Assembly (NCBI GenBank): GCA_018881555.1
Contig: JACAXG010000261.1
Location: 186,001 to 250,000, forward strand
Source: Amblyornis subalaris
Taxonomy: Eukaryota > Chordata > Aves > Passeriformes > Ptilonorhynchidae
Direction of reading: 5' to 3'
DNA length: 64,000 nucleotides
A program made the translations under genes and the position numbers. Shown here piece by piece: positions 45,120-58,592 of this stretch (the first letter of the stretch is position 1; each line of letters begins with the position of its first letter). The notes under the pieces were generated by a model. It was not told where the DNA came from, ran no database searches, and worked only from the letters and a program-made list of their open reading frames with translations.

Positions 45120-46344
45120 CCTGCTTTCCCCTGCCTCTCTGGTGCTCTGGTTCTACTGGATTNTTTNAGACTGGGAATTCAGAGGCTGTTCCCCTGAGCA
45201 GTCTGGTCCTCAGTTTTGGGGGGGCACTTTGAGGTTGGCTGTGGAGTAAACTCAGCAACAAGCTCTGGCAGTAAGAAGCTCTGGTTTAGAAGAGCTGAAA
45301 ACAACTGCAGATGAGAACTGGCCATGTCTCCATTCACTTTTCTTTTTCAACCCACGACAGAACACCTACTCCACCTGCATTCCTGTTCTTACATATGTGG
45401 AAGCTGAGCCTGTCCTGGATTTCCTCTAGGAACAGTGTCATTTTGAGGTCCTTGAAAGTTTTAAGTCTGCTNCCACTAAACCTGTGAAGTTTTCACTTTC
45501 TGGAGCATCAAATAGTTGGGACTTTCTGTACAAGGGTTTTATTGTACCCTCAAAAGAGAAGAATTGTTTTGTGCTTCAACTTGGGGTTCAAGTTGAAGTT
45601 CCTGCTAGGTCAGTGTCCCTGCCAAGTACATTCCTCTCATTTCTGCTTTTTCTTTAAATGCAGTTCTTGCACTTAGGAATTCTTTAAAAGCCTGTTTCTA
45701 AAGTAAGTTTTTTAGCCTGTGATGTTTCCTGCAGTGCAAAGATGAGAAGCAGGTACTTGTGATGAGAGGCAGAGAACTCTGGATTATTTTGAATGAAGTA
45801 CAGGNTAGGAAAAGGATATAAAAAAGGTCATACTTTTAAAGTCAGGTGATGTTATAATAATGTTTGATAGTCNTTGAGATCTTGGGTCTGACTTGTTATT
45901 CACTTTTAGTCAACCTCAGTTTGCCCTGTATCTCATCTTGTGTATACTTCCCAAAATGACATTTGTAACTGGCCTTAACAAGGAGTATTTTCTCAGGGTT
46001 TGTTTTAAATTATTCAGCACCTTTGTGCCAGGCTTTCACACCAGTGAGGCTTGTTGGTGTGTCCTGGATGTGGATAATTGGGACAGAGCTTATGGCAAAG
46101 GACTGTCTCAGTGATCTGAGAGCAGGGGCAGAAAATCCACTTATTCCCAGAACGATGTCAGCCATACACAGCATTTTTCATCCTTTAAGTCTAGGAATTT
46201 GGCTGCCTGTGCTTGGCAGGTATTGCTTACCCTCACTGCAAAAGGGAAAACAGGGCCTTATTTTTGAGAGCTCTGGGTCAAACTCTCTTGGAGATTTTTT
46301 TTTTTNCCAAACATGTTTCCATAGAAGACCCAAGGCGATGACTG
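45120..46344. other. Unique stretch, no gene seen
   Basis: Ordinary AT-balanced unique sequence. Nothing recognised. Confidence 0.4.
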
Positions 46345-46594
46345 GAGCTGTATCGGGGAGGGTTAGGCTGGATATCAGGAAAAGATTCTTCCCCTAGAGG
46401 CTGCTCGGGCACTGAACAGGCTCCCCAGGGAATGGTCACAGCCCCAAGGCTGCCAGAGCTCCAGGAGTGTTTGGACAACGCTCTCAGGCACAGGGTGGNA
46501 TTGTTGGGGTGTCTGTGCAGGACCAGGGATTGGACTCCATGATCCTTGTGGGTCCCTTCTCAGCATTGATTCTATGGTTTTATGATTCTGTAAT
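46345..46594 (+). repeat. CR1 LINE 3' end, second subfamily
   Basis: A sense copy with 'gggttaggctggatatcagg', 'agagctccaggagtgtttgg' and ggattggactccatgatcct, ending ATTCTATGGTTTTATGATTC. Same subfamily as the antisense piece at 12340-12500. Confidence 0.93.
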
Positions 46595-49500
46595 GNTGGG
46601 TCAGGAAGAAGAGTTGAGAAACAATTGCAATGATGTTTCTTCTTGTAGTGTAGTTTTTAGTGCATTTTTTTCATCCTTTAACATCTGTAGAAACTGACTT
46701 NACAGACAGCAAATAAGGAGTGACTGGAGTATCAGGTGCCTGACTGGAGAAGGAAAAACTGTGGATGTGTTAATTCTGCCATCCTTCAGTAAAGGCTTTG
46801 CAAGTCCCTNTCTTCCTGTAGCTCTCCATGTGCCAGGAATTTCCCCACACACTTTTATTGACTTATTTTGTTATTTCTATTTAGGCCATTAAGCAAGAAA
46901 GGCCTTGACACCTGCAAGGTTTGAGGTACCAGGTGGAGTGGTCAAGCTACTGAGAAATGGGACACACAATTTATTCTTCCGTTAAGAAAACTAAAATTAA
47001 TACATCAGCAGATCTTTTAAAGGTTTTGTTTCCATATCCAAAATCAAAATACTGTTGTTTCATCAGTTACTGGGAAAAGCAGATGCTTTACCTGCAGTGC
47101 CCTTGTTTGCTTTGAGATGCTCAGCAGCTCTTGGAGCTTCCCCTGGGAATTGCTGTCATCCTTTGGCTAATGCTTGATAGACTGATGTGCTCGAGTGTGA
47201 AAGCAGATTTTTAGCCTTTCAGAAGGATGAAGCTGCTATTAAACTTCACACCTACTGAAAGGTGAATTCCATACAGAAATAACCTCAGGTGGGCTTTTTT
47301 TGACATCCTCCTGTCTCAGCTGGCAGGTACCACTGGTGGCACCAGTTGTTCTGGCTGTTTTCAGGAGCCCGTGAGTGTGTTTGGGGTTCAGTGGGGCATT
47401 GTTGATCCTCCTTTGAACCCTGGCAGCACGGGCTTTGCCAAGCGATCCGCAGGCTAGACTTAATCTTCCCAGTGTTTGTAGCTGGTCTGCTCCACTTTGA
47501 TGTAGCAACATCAGGTTTATTTTGGAGGCTTGAATTGCCAAGTGTGAGTTGGTTCTGCCAGGATGGCTGTGCAAGGTCAGCTTGGGGAGACAGGAGCCTG
47601 ACCACATCTAGCTGTGGACACCTGGGAAAGGGGGGAAGAAGGGGAGACAACAGCCATTAATACAGCCTCCCAACCTCTGCTCAGGTGTGATGTGGATTTT
47701 TTGGGTGGGGGTTGATAAGGTAAATTTTACTTTTATGAGTCTGGTTTTTTGTTGTTGGGGGTTTTTTTCTGTGATTTTAGTTGTACCAAGGGCTGAATAA
47801 TCCCAGCACTGAAAAACAAGTTCTTTTGTTGCCTTGCCTGTGAACAAGCAGTGTTTTGCATTACACAGTGCCACCCTCTCCTCCAGGGGAAACTTCCAAC
47901 CATGGGCAAGGTAGAGTTGCTTGCNGTGGAGGGGACTACTGGAAGCTGTNCCTGTGCTCTGAGGTAGTGCTGGAATCATGCTGTTGGAGAAATGGCAGTT
48001 GAATTCAAAGAAATCACTTGCTGAAAAAAAAATCAATCCTCTCCCTTTCACTATTCTGGAATCTGGGTACTCACGTTGTTTGTAGCCGTTGTGTTGCCAA
48101 ACCACATAAATAGCTTTATGGGGCAAATTGTAATAGGAGTGAGGTCTAGTTTGGGAGCTTTGAACTGCCAGCCTTGGCTTCAGGTAACCATTTTGTCCTC
48201 AAAGGCAGCTGCTGTAGCCGTGTGACCCCATCAGACTTGGATTAAAAACAAGGAACGTGAGCCTTGGGGTGAGGGGGTGTGTGCTTTGTGTGCCTCCCTT
48301 GGCGCTGTGCTCGCCGTATTGTGTATTTTGACTTTTCTTTAATAGATGTTGCTGNCCATGAACTACTGTGTAATGACTTTGTGCCGTGAGGTTTCACCTC
48401 CTGATCAATAGCCCGAGATCAATGCGGTTATTTGGCCGTGCGGTCACTCCAGCCAGCCAGTAAATTGGGAGCAGCTGGGAGATGGGAAATGCTCCCTCGG
48501 CTGGGTTATGTGCTGAGAGAACCGAGGGCAGGTGTTTTTTGTCTGCTCCTGCAAAGGTGGTTTCAGTAGTTCTGATCAATTGACAATCCTTCAGGCAGGA
48601 AACCATTAAAGCCTGGTGATGTTAAAATAATCCATTGAGAATTATATTTTGCTCTTCTGTTTCAGCATTCAAAACTTGCACTTTCTNCTCAAACAGACTT
48701 AACCCTCTCTGTTAACGGTGACCTTTATTTTATGCTGCCTATAAAAAGAAACAGTTTTAAACTTTTTTTCGCTCCTGATCTAGAAAATGCTTGAGCTGCT
48801 CCTGTGGGAAGACATAAAAGCCTGAACTAGACCAACCATCTCTTCTCTGGCCATAAAATAATCCGAAACAGTAAAAAGACCATACACCAAACTCCAAAAG
48901 TCCATCCAAGTACTGAATCTTTGACGTCTGTCACTTCAGGAAAAAATCTCTGAAACTTCCAAGAACTTGCTTTATTCTAACTAAGGTGCCACTGGTCTCA
49001 CAGAACCTCTGCCAGGAGAAGGCATGTGATCCTCACAGCTTACCAAACCCAGAAGAAGGGCTTTGGCATCTCTTCCCTGCCAGCAGCAAGAATCTGATTG
49101 GCATTAGATGGCTTTTTCCCTTCCTTTTTTTTTTCCTTTCCAGCAGGTGGAAGGCCTGTTCTGCCACAAAACTCTTGACAGGTTTATCGTGATGTCTTCT
49201 TGGCAGGTAGGGGTGATGCTGTTCCTTCAGCCTGCATTAAAGATTCCTTTCCTTTTCATTTTTTCCTTCGAAGNGGAGCTTTGTGCCGTAGCTCTTTCAA
49301 GTAGGTGATGGGACCTCTGGTTTCCTTCTTTGTATCCGGAATTGCAGCAGGTAGAGGCAACTTGGAGGGTCACTACGCCTTAACCACCACCTCCACCTCT
49401 CCCAAATGTATTTGAGACAGGTTGATTTGCACAAACACAGCACCAGGTTGTGTTGACAGAGGTTTGGGAAAGCTCTGATTTATTCCTCTCACATATTTTC

Positions 49501-50084
49501 TTTTTCAGAAGCAAAGTTATGCAGGGTACTTCTGTTCAGGCACTGCCTGCTTGTGATTTCCGAGTCTTTCTAAAGAAGCTGCTGTGTAAAAGTTGCCCTT
49601 TTAGTTTTTTTTTTTTTCTTTCTCTTTTTGATGGTGTTTGTCATGGTAGACCTCAGCCTGTTGTTTTTAGCAGCTCACCAAAGCGCTTAAAGAGAATTCC
49701 TCCTCCTCCACTGATTAATTTCTGGCATGGAGCACAAAATAGCTCTTGCGTCAATAAATCGTCACAACCTTTGCCTGTCTCTGTCAGCGTAAATACAGTT
49801 GGACTCTAACATGCCCCAAACCAGGCCAGAGGTTGCCAATTTTGCAGCTGCAAAGTGGTCAAGTCCAAGAGTGCATGTTTGGGGTGTCAGAGCTGCTGCA
49901 TTTCAGGCTACAAGCCCTTCCCCCCCCCCGCCCCATCCCTTCTTAACTTCTGGAATTCTCCTTTATTTACGAAGACATTGTTCTGCAACTTGGAGGATAA
50001 TGGCTTTGNGTGCATTTGTTTTATTTACTAGGGAAACAAAAGTGTGTTTAGGGCTGTGAGGGAGGCACATGCCTTTCCCATCCC

Positions 50085-50340
50085 ACCTCAGCTGCCCGGG
50101 CTGCGTTCGTGCAAGTCGCGAGGCGAAGGTCGGCCGCGTGACCCCGAGAGCCGGGGCCGTGCCCGTCGCCCTCCGTGAGCCCCGGTGCTCCTGGCAGCTC
50201 CTCACCTCTCCATGCCGGTGTGTGTCCNTGCTTTCACAGCTCAGCTGCTGCGTCCTCTGCTCCGGGGCTGCCCGGGAGTTGTCGCTTCGGAGAGGCAGCC
50301 GAGCTTGGAAGAGCATCCGCGCTGGGTCATGCTGCGTCTG
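50085..50340. promoter_or_regulatory. Small intragenic CpG island
   Basis: CpG density rises sharply, with about eighteen CpGs in the first 130 bases (50089-50220), against CpG-poor flanks. A plus-strand donor-like GTGAGT follows at about 50373-50378. An alternative promoter or orphan island inside the putative intron is a reasonable reading. No TATA box seen. Confidence 0.5.
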
Positions 50341-50450
50341 CTTCGTGCTCTCCTTGGGTTTGGGTTCTGCTGAGTGAGTCTGAGCCCCTGTTTCACTTCT
50401 TCACCTCTTGTCTCTTGGGAAGCTTCTTTTTGAGCTGCTTGCTCAGACTC

Positions 50451-50471
50451 TTTTTTTTTTTTTTTTTTTTT
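50451..50471. repeat. Poly(T) run
   Basis: Twenty-one thymines after CAGACTC. Confidence 0.95.
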
Positions 50472-52330
50472 AAACTGGTAATTCTGGTGTTTGCTTTTGT
50501 CGGGGAAACTATGGATAGCGTTGCACAAAAGAACGTGATGTTTTGGGAATGATTGCCCAAATCATTGGGCAACAGTGGCTTGATCTTTAGATGTTCCAGC
50601 CATCAGATGAAAGAAACTTTCTGCAAAGGCATTTGCTGGAACAACTGTTGTGCAAACCGGGTGCTGAATGCTTCTGGAAATGGGGGGTGAGAAACCTGGA
50701 AAATGGGTCATCCTTCTGCACTGGGATTCTTGCAGAGAAGCTTGAGGGAGCTGCTGGAGAGGCTGGAATGATCCATTGGCAGCTGCTTGTCAGCACGAGT
50801 CAGAGGGTGGCATGGAACCTGCTGGTTCTCCTAGAGTCCAGAGGTTTCTCCTTGGAGAATGCCCTGATGAAACTGCTCGTTTAGATNTTTCTGGGAGCAT
50901 GTTCCTCCCACTTGCATCCCTGTACCAGTGCCCTCACATCTGCCCTACCTATAAATGGAGTNGTTGAGCAGGCTTGAGAATAAGAATAATTTAGAAAGAA
51001 GAATGCTTTTAAAAGTTAGATATATATTTTTTAAATTCTCTTCATCTGTACCTAAATACAAACAAAAACTGCTGGCGAAGGGGCAGGGGAAAATTCCTCA
51101 ACATCCCACTTGTGGACGAAACCTTTTGGCAGTTATTTTTGCCAATTCTGAGAAACCAGAATTTTGGTTTGATAGCTGCTCTCAACCAAACTGTTGGTTT
51201 CATCATAGACTTCTGCAGTTATTCCTTCTATCCTTTGAAAAACAACCAGTCTGTTGATGCTAATGCCCCTGCCTGGAAGGGCAGGCCTGGGTGTGATTTG
51301 GGTCTGGAAATACTTCTAGAGGGAGAACACCTATTTGATGAGAAAACTGTCCACTCAAAGTTGACTTGCACTGCCAGAAAGAAGAGTGTGGCTTTTTCTC
51401 AACTTGATGTAGGGATTTGATAAACTCTGTATTTTCTAGGATTTTTCATCTTGTTCCNTTTTCCTTCCTCCTCCTCTCTTGAGTTCTAACCTAACATTCA
51501 TTGAGCGATTTACGTGTTTTGGTCAACTTTGATGCAGAATACGTGCGAGGAATATTCCCCCTGCCCTTTTTTCCCATTAGAGCTTGAGGCCTGCGAGTGA
51601 AAATGTGCCTTTGAAACTTATTTCCCTGAGCAGTTTGTTTATCCCTCCGTCTGAGATGCGCTGGGTGGTGCCGGAGAAGCCACAAGACGTTGAACGTTGC
51701 AGGAAGAGGCAGCGGTGGTTGTGTCACNGGGGCTTTCTGGCAGCTGCCTGCCTGTACCTGTGTCAGTGTGCGGGCTGTGTGGCCTTTTCCTTCTTTTATT
51801 TGGGAAGTCAGGTGGTGGTGCTGATGCCANTGTGGTCTTTGGTTTGGGTACCAGCTCGGCAGTGGGCACAGATCAGCTCCTGTTTGCTGCTCATCTGTTT
51901 GTCCACGTTCCTCCTGTCTGAACTGGCCAAAGCTTATTCCTTAGGGCCGTGTTTGGCTGGGGCTGGGCTTTTCCCCAGCCTGATCCACTCACACACGCAC
52001 TAATTTTCCCCATCTCTCAGGTGTCTGATGTGCTTTTGAACAGAACATCACCGTGGCATGGTGTGGATAATAAATGATGTTGGGGTAAAGACAGGCTTTT
52101 AGTTGCTGAGTGAAGTTGTGTGTCAGCTCAGGGTGTGCTTTGCTTTTCCTTTTCCCTGGTCGCTGAGGAGCTGGAGATTCCCTACCCTCANGAATCAGGC
52201 TGGGACATGGTGTGGTTGTTTCCCTCTACGGAGGTGAGGGTTGGTTCTGGGAGCTCTCCAGGTTGGCCATTACCCATTGAGGAGTCTTTGACTTTCTTGG
52301 TGTTTGAGGTCAAATTTTTTGATTGTAAAG

Positions 52331-52405
52331 CACTGGAACAGGTTGCTCAGTGCACTGGTGGAGTCACCATCCCTGGAAGTGTTCAAAAAAACGTGTGGAC
52401 TGTAA
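52331..52405 (+). repeat. CR1 LINE internal 3' UTR fragment
   Basis: A short sense piece: actggaacaggttgctcagt, then 'gagtcaccatccctggaagt' and 'gttcaaaaaaacgtgtggac'. The 3' terminus is missing. Confidence 0.85.
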
Positions 52406-52904
52406 AATTCCTTATTTTCTTCTTATTTTGGTTTGTATTTCACTGCTGGCGCTGCTTTCTTCAGGAGAGGCAGGCTGGAGAATCCATTCAGGAGCTACCA
52501 GTCACGAGAGCTGGATGTCTGTAGTTGTAGGAGCCCAGCTCTGCTGTGAGATGAGCCTTCCCTCCTGGGGAAGGTGAGCTGGGATAAAGGAGTGTGGTTG
52601 TGGTGTTTTGTTTTTCTTTTCAAGCTCCTGAAGTCAGACAGCTCTGCAGAAGGAGCTTGTTTTTATACAGAAATAATGATGTAGTAGTTGGTTTAGGCAC
52701 ATAAACATTTGTGGCTTTAGCAGGCACAGGTATGAGACACTGTTGTGTTGGAAGATGATTTTTGTTGTGCTAGAAACTCCTGTTTTTCTCTTACAAGAAA
52801 CAAGTGTGGGACTATTTCTTTTGAACTGCAGTGGGTTTTTTACCCCCCCCAATATTTTCAACTGGTTTTATTTTGCAGTAAGAAGCAGTAGGTAGTGGTT
52901 AGGA
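52406..52904. other. Unique stretch, no gene seen
   Basis: Nothing recognised before the hairpin. Confidence 0.4.
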
Positions 52905-52957
52905 ACCGTTGTTGGTGAGATTGTATCTGGCAAAGATATAATCTCACCGACATCGTT
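52905..52957. other. 53-nt imperfect hairpin
   Basis: Arms 52914-52928 and 52934-52948 pair over 15 bases with a single G-T wobble around a five-base loop (GGCAA). Pairing extends outward to 52905/52957 with one wobble and two mismatches, giving about 22 pairs of 24. Arm length near 22-24 resembles a microRNA precursor, although the loop is short. A transposon-derived palindrome or cis-acting RNA structure are alternatives. Confidence 0.6.
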
Positions 52958-55900
52958 CAAAGATTTTGAAGGAGGCAGANTGCTCAGTATTCAGTCTTTT
53001 AATATTTTTTTTTACTGTTTTCTACCAAGCCTGTGTTTTCATCATGTCTGTGAGCTTCAGTGGTTCTGTCACATTTGCGAGTTGTTAATAACATCTTGGT
53101 TTGTTAATATATTCTTTGTATTGGCAAATTCTGAGTGATTTATCAGCTTAGATCCACATTATTTACTGCTCTGCTTCTTCCAAGTTAATAATTTTCATGA
53201 CTAAGCTGTGCACAGGATACCTTTGCGCACAGGGAAGATGAAGGGAGGCAAAATCCACTCAGGATGTTTCTCCTCCCTCCTCCTCCTCNTCCCAAACTGA
53301 AACTAGTGGAGGCTGCTGGCCACTTTTACTGGTTGCCTGCTGAGTCCTTTAATTAGAAAATTTCTGACTCGGAGCTTCCACACCTCCTGACTCAGGCCTT
53401 GGATGCAGTCAGAGGTATTCGAGCTGCACTGTCTCTGGTCTCCAAATCATAATTTCAACTTGAGCCCTTTTTTAGAAGCTGAGAAAATGAATTTAACTGT
53501 GTGAGTTTTCCTCCCCCCCCGTACTGGACTCACGAAATGCTGCTGTGGATCCAGGATGACAAACACCGCACCGTCTAATTACGGATCATTCCAAGCATCC
53601 CGTGCTTTGATATGCTTCTTGAAGCCGCTGACCTTTGCCGAGTGCCCTTGGCTGTGCCAGCAGAGCCACGTGCTGGCAGCTGGGAGATGTTTTGTCTGGC
53701 AGAAGGGAAAACTTCAGTGCCGGTGGGAAGAGCTGAGAGGGCAGAACGTGCGGCGTGCGCCAGGTTTGGGATGTCCGGCGGTGCGCGCCGCGGCCGTGGC
53801 AGCTCCTCCCTGGTGGCGAAAGGTGCCACGGNTGCCAAAAGCTCGGGGGGTGGAGCACAAGTGGGACTGGGGCTTGCTGGCCACGTGTGACACTTNGTTA
53901 ATTGGCCTGTCCTGTAAACGAGTGGTTGTACACGGAGCAGGCACATGGCACGGCTCGCTCCCGCCTGCTCTCAGCAGGTGAAGCTACGGCAGGAAAACAC
54001 CTCCGGCTCGGGAAGACACAATAGCTGAGCGGAGGGAGCTGGGGGTGAGGCATGTGAAGGATGTGGGATTTGTGATACCGGAGGCTCAAAGGCAAAAATA
54101 GCATCATTTATAATAGTAAAAGCCAAGGCTCCTGCGCTACGCCTTTGCATTCTGCCAGTCTGTAGTGAATGGAGGAGTAGTTTGCTTACAGATGACAAGC
54201 AGGGATGAATAAGCACTTAAAATTTTTGGTGCTGGAGAAACAGCTTTTCCATCTTGGCCTCTGAGCAAGTCAGAGTCTTGCAGTCCCTCTCCTCGCAGTG
54301 TCGCTTGGTGCTGTAAATACAGATGTTGGGAGGCATGGAATTCAATCTCTGCATCCCTTGGCCTCCCTGGGGGATTCCCTGTTCTGCTCTTGGGGTGCNC
54401 CAGGACTCGTTTTGACTAGACTGTCTGCTGATTTTGGAGAGGACTCCTTTGCTGCCTGATTTGACCCCCACCAGCAGGAGGAAGTATCCAAAGCACAATC
54501 CCTGACTTTTAACTCCTTGACCAGCTTTAAACATNCCACCACCATGGACTAAAACCCTGATGTGTTTTAGTAGATGGACACCTAAGGATTTCTTGAAGGT
54601 GAAATAGAAGAATAAATGTATTAATTTTGATGCTTCAAGAACAGCAGCAAAGTGTGGGATGGTTTAAGTTACATCCTGGAGTAAGGAACTGCCATCCCTT
54701 GAGGTCTCAGCACTGGGGCTGTTTGCTACAGCAGCTCTGCCTGTGCTCATTGCTCGTGTCCTCTGTGCTTAGTTTTTATGGAATTTCCTTGGGACATCTG
54801 AAATATTTTAGCTGTTTGGAGTTTTGTAATGGGAGGTGGCATTCTTTTGTTGGGTTTTTCCTCTTTTTTTTTTTTCTTCCTTTTCCCTTCTTTCTTCCCC
54901 TAAGCTGCTGCTTTGAGTAGCTCTTTGTGGGCTTTCTAAGAACCTAGTCCAGGGTGGAAACAGAGGGAAAAGCACCTCATGGTAAGAAGTGGAATGCACC
55001 TAGTGCTGTATGTTTCTTCTAAGTTACTACTATTAATTTCTTGCTTGCTGCTTAATGATAAACTTGTTAAGGCATGGCCAGAAGTGATTCTCTGACCAGG
55101 AAAATGTCCTTTTTGCTTTTGTGTCTGCCTGCGCTGGCAGCAGAGAGATACTTGCAGTACCTGAGGAACAGGTCTCCTGGAAACTGGTATTCTGGAGCAT
55201 TTTTCCACTGCTCTGCCCATGACTAATGCCTTCACCATTTCTGGTGTCATCCTCACACCACGGCATGTGGATGTGTGCACATTTACGTAAGGATAANGTG
55301 AGGAGCAAAGCCAGTATCTGGCCTTTGGAAATGGGCAGGCATTGCAGCAATATCCATCCGTGCTTTTATTATTTTCATATTTGGCTCTGNCTTAAATGTC
55401 ACTGACCTCGTGCTGGGAGAGGTCCCATCCTCAGGGAGCCTTGGCAGGCGTTTCCCAAACAGAGCACAGGGATCTCGTACCCGCTCTTGTTGGTTTGGCC
55501 CCTTACAGGACACATTTTACACCCTCGGATTGTAGTTGAGAGGGTCCCGTGTTTGCTTCCTTTGACAATAACTTGTGGTGATGAGGTTGCCAAAAGAGCC
55601 AAGTACTCATGGGAATTGGTCTTTCCTGAAGATATAAATCCAATCCTAGAGTGGGTTGTACCTGAGGAAGCTGAATGTTGATCGGGACCAGTGTCCTGCC
55701 TGGCAGTGAGCAGCATGAGATGTTTAGGGCTGCTAAGAAGCGAAGCAGAGAACCCAAGATGAGTATAGAATATAGAATAGTATGTGAGATGAGTATGTAA
55801 TTCTGGTTGTTCTGGTGCTTGATAATCTGGTGCTTTTGCTGGCCCAAAAAGTGCAGGTAAAGAAGGCCAAGCTGGCAATTAAGTGTGCCCACGCCTGCAA

Positions 55901-58212
55901 CAAGAAGCTTGGGGGTGACTTAGAGTTTGGGGACACTTGCTGTATGTCTGAACCATGGAAAATATTTTGTGAACAAAGTTTTCCATTAATATTGGACTTT
56001 TGAATAATTCTGGATTATTCCAGATGAAACTTGACAGAGAAACACTGGACTATCACGAGCTCCATGATTTTCCAGCTCTTGGTGTGTTCAGTCCTGCGTG
56101 CCGGTGTTTTGGGGANGGAAAGGGGATTCATTGGCAGCTGTGTTCAGCTGAGTCAGCTTTATTAGCACTGCATGACTTCCTGAATTGCTGCCGAGGAAGG
56201 ATGTGATGTTGACTCAGAAGAAAGTCTGTAATGTGTGGGGACAGGATCAGCGAAGTGGCTGCCCGAGTTCCAGAGTTGCAACGTNGGCCACGCGCTCTCG
56301 AGGCCGTGAATCACCGCGACAGCAGAAGTGACTGAAAAGTACCATTTTCTCAACAAAAAGGCCCGAGTGAGAAGGTGGAGCAAGGACCTGGAGGTTGCAC
56401 TTGGTTAGATAACAGGGCAGGGTGGAATTTGTGTTTGCATCATTAAATTTGGCACTTGCTTCACCCAAGTGTTTCACCCGGCTGTAAACTCGTGTGTTCC
56501 CTGTGGCTCGCTCACATAAACTTTGCACAGCTGCGAGCGCCGTTGTGTGCAGATTCAATTCCTGAACTGGATCGGGAAAACGGAGTGTCTTCTATATGGA
56601 ATTTTCTATTAACAGCACGCCCACACTCCCCAATCAGTCTTACTTTTGCTTTGCAAACTGCTCATTTGTCTCTGAGTGCTTTGTCTGCCTNGAACACGCC
56701 TGTGTGTGTGGCATAGCTTAAATTTTTATGCCGAGGAATGTAAACACCAAATCCGCACAAGACTTGCCGAAGAACTCCGGGGCTCTGGTGCATCATCTGT
56801 TTGTTATGTAACCTGATAGAATGGGAGCGAAATAGAAACCAGATGTCAAGGCAGAGCAATTACAATTTTTCATCTGCGAGTGTTACAGTAAATGTACTTT
56901 GTATTCCTTCCCCCCCTCCCCGAATATGGGGTTTTATTTGGGAAAGTGCTGCAGGNGACCTCGGAGCTCTCAGCATGGCTCTTGCTTAAAGACACTGTTA
57001 TTCTGTACTTGTGTTCTTTTATGTAATTAGAGTCTGTGCGCTACTCCAGATCCACGAGCGAGCGTATTCCCAACTTAAAATGAGCCGGACAAAACTGCTG
57101 AGTCCCGGGAGAGCCCCTCCGCGTGTCCGGCTCTGTGGGTTACACGGCCAAGCTGCAGACTTGCACTAAATTTAGCATTCCAAGTGAAGCTGCTTTACTT
57201 GTCATGTTTAAATTTGGTAAGAGAATCCCATCGAAACAGGTTTGGTGCAGGCTCTGCCGGGGATTCTTGAGCTGGAGGAACATCTGGGAGGGGAGCAGAT
57301 GGGAGCTGCAGTTAGCTCGTTTTCTCCAATTCGTTGCGCGACTAGGAGGATAAAAGGGAAAATGGATAATCATTGATTCTTTCTGGTGGGGANATGGATT
57401 CTTCCACTGCTAGTTTGTCCCAGAGGTTTATCTCTGCTGTCTTCCATTAAATAAGGCAACCCCTGGGTTGAGAGAGGAATCAATTCACATCTATCTTGGT
57501 CTTCATATGCATCTTCACGAGTCGAGGTGTGTTTGTGATCTCACCGAGTGGGAGCTGATGGGAATTTTCCTCTTTCCTTCCNTTGTGTTTTTCATCCTCC
57601 TGCGTTGATGTTTGTTCTTTTNCTGCTGAAGATTTATTTCCTTCCCGTCTGTGTCTCTATGTCCAGTTAAGCTCGGAAGCCAGCAGAACCTGGCTGGTGG
57701 AGTTTGTGCTTGGAGGAGGCCACAAGGGCTGGAGATCCAGTTTTTCCNTAGGAATAGGACCCCTTTCAGGCATCCCCTGTTAAGTACAGATAACTTCAAG
57801 AAACCCTTAAATCAGTTGTATATTCCAGATGAAGGAAGAATTAAAGATTCTTGCTCCTTCTAAACAGCAAGTTTCTTCCTTTTGAAATCTAGCAAAGGAG
57901 AAGGAGAAGAGATGAGTGTGAACACTTGCTGCCAGCCATTTCCAACAGCATCCAAGCCATGCCACCTCTCCTTTCAAGGACAGCATGGAAAGAGGACTTG
58001 GATTCATTATATGTGGCCACTGCTCAGCTTTATTAACACTGAGTAGTGATTTCTGCAAGTTCCCTGTGGAGTCTGAGCTTAAATTGAAAATTTAAGTGTT
58101 GAAGACCTTTTTTCCCCTCATGAAGCATTTATAGAAAACTTTACCACTGCAAGGAAGCAGCAAAGCCTCTTGCGCCTGTGAAGTCCAGAATCAGGTGTTC
58201 CCAGNTGGAATT
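52958..58212. other. Long unique stretch, intron-like
   Basis: No repeat family recognised over 5.2 kb. CpG-richer patches at about 53735-53830 and 57030-57150 stand out weakly. T-runs lie near 54868 and C-runs near 53512 and 56910. The stretch 56400-57100 reads as possibly conserved, non-coding. No exon is supported. Confidence 0.4.
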
Positions 58213-58592
58213 GCTTCCTTTCCAGCTCTCTCCTTCTGGAGAAGAGAAAGCTCAGGGGGGCACCTTATTGCTTTCTACAAGTACCTGACAGGAGGTTGTA
58301 GTGATGTGGAGATTGGTCTCTTCTGCCATGTCTTAAGTCAAAGGATGAGAGGGGACAGCCTCAAGTTGCACCAGGGAAGGTTCAGATTGGATATTGGGGA
58401 AAAAAAATCCAAAAAAGAGTGGTCAGGCATTGCGCTAAGTTGCCCAGGGAGGTGGTGAAGTCTCTGGAAGCGTTCAAGGAGCACTTGGATGTGGCACTTG
58501 GGGGTATCACTAGGNATGATTATGGTGGTGCTGTGTTGGTGGTTGGACTGGATGATCTTGAAAGTCTTCTCCAGCCTTGATGATTCTGTGAT
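58213..58592 (+). repeat. CR1 LINE, ORF2 end plus 3' UTR
   Basis: A 380-base sense copy: 'ttctggagaagagaaagctc', 'caagtacctgacaggaggtt', 'cttggatgtggcacttgggg', and a terminus of TGATGATTCTGTGAT. Confidence 0.95.

Larger units (their letters stand above)
46595..52330. other. Long unique stretch, intron-like
   Basis: No repeat family over 5.7 kb apart from simple runs (T-runs near 49605 and at 50451-50471, C-run near 49920). The small CpG island at 50085-50340 and a short inverted repeat at 50553-50572 lie within it. The stretch around 48390-48600 may be conserved non-coding DNA. Confidence 0.4.
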
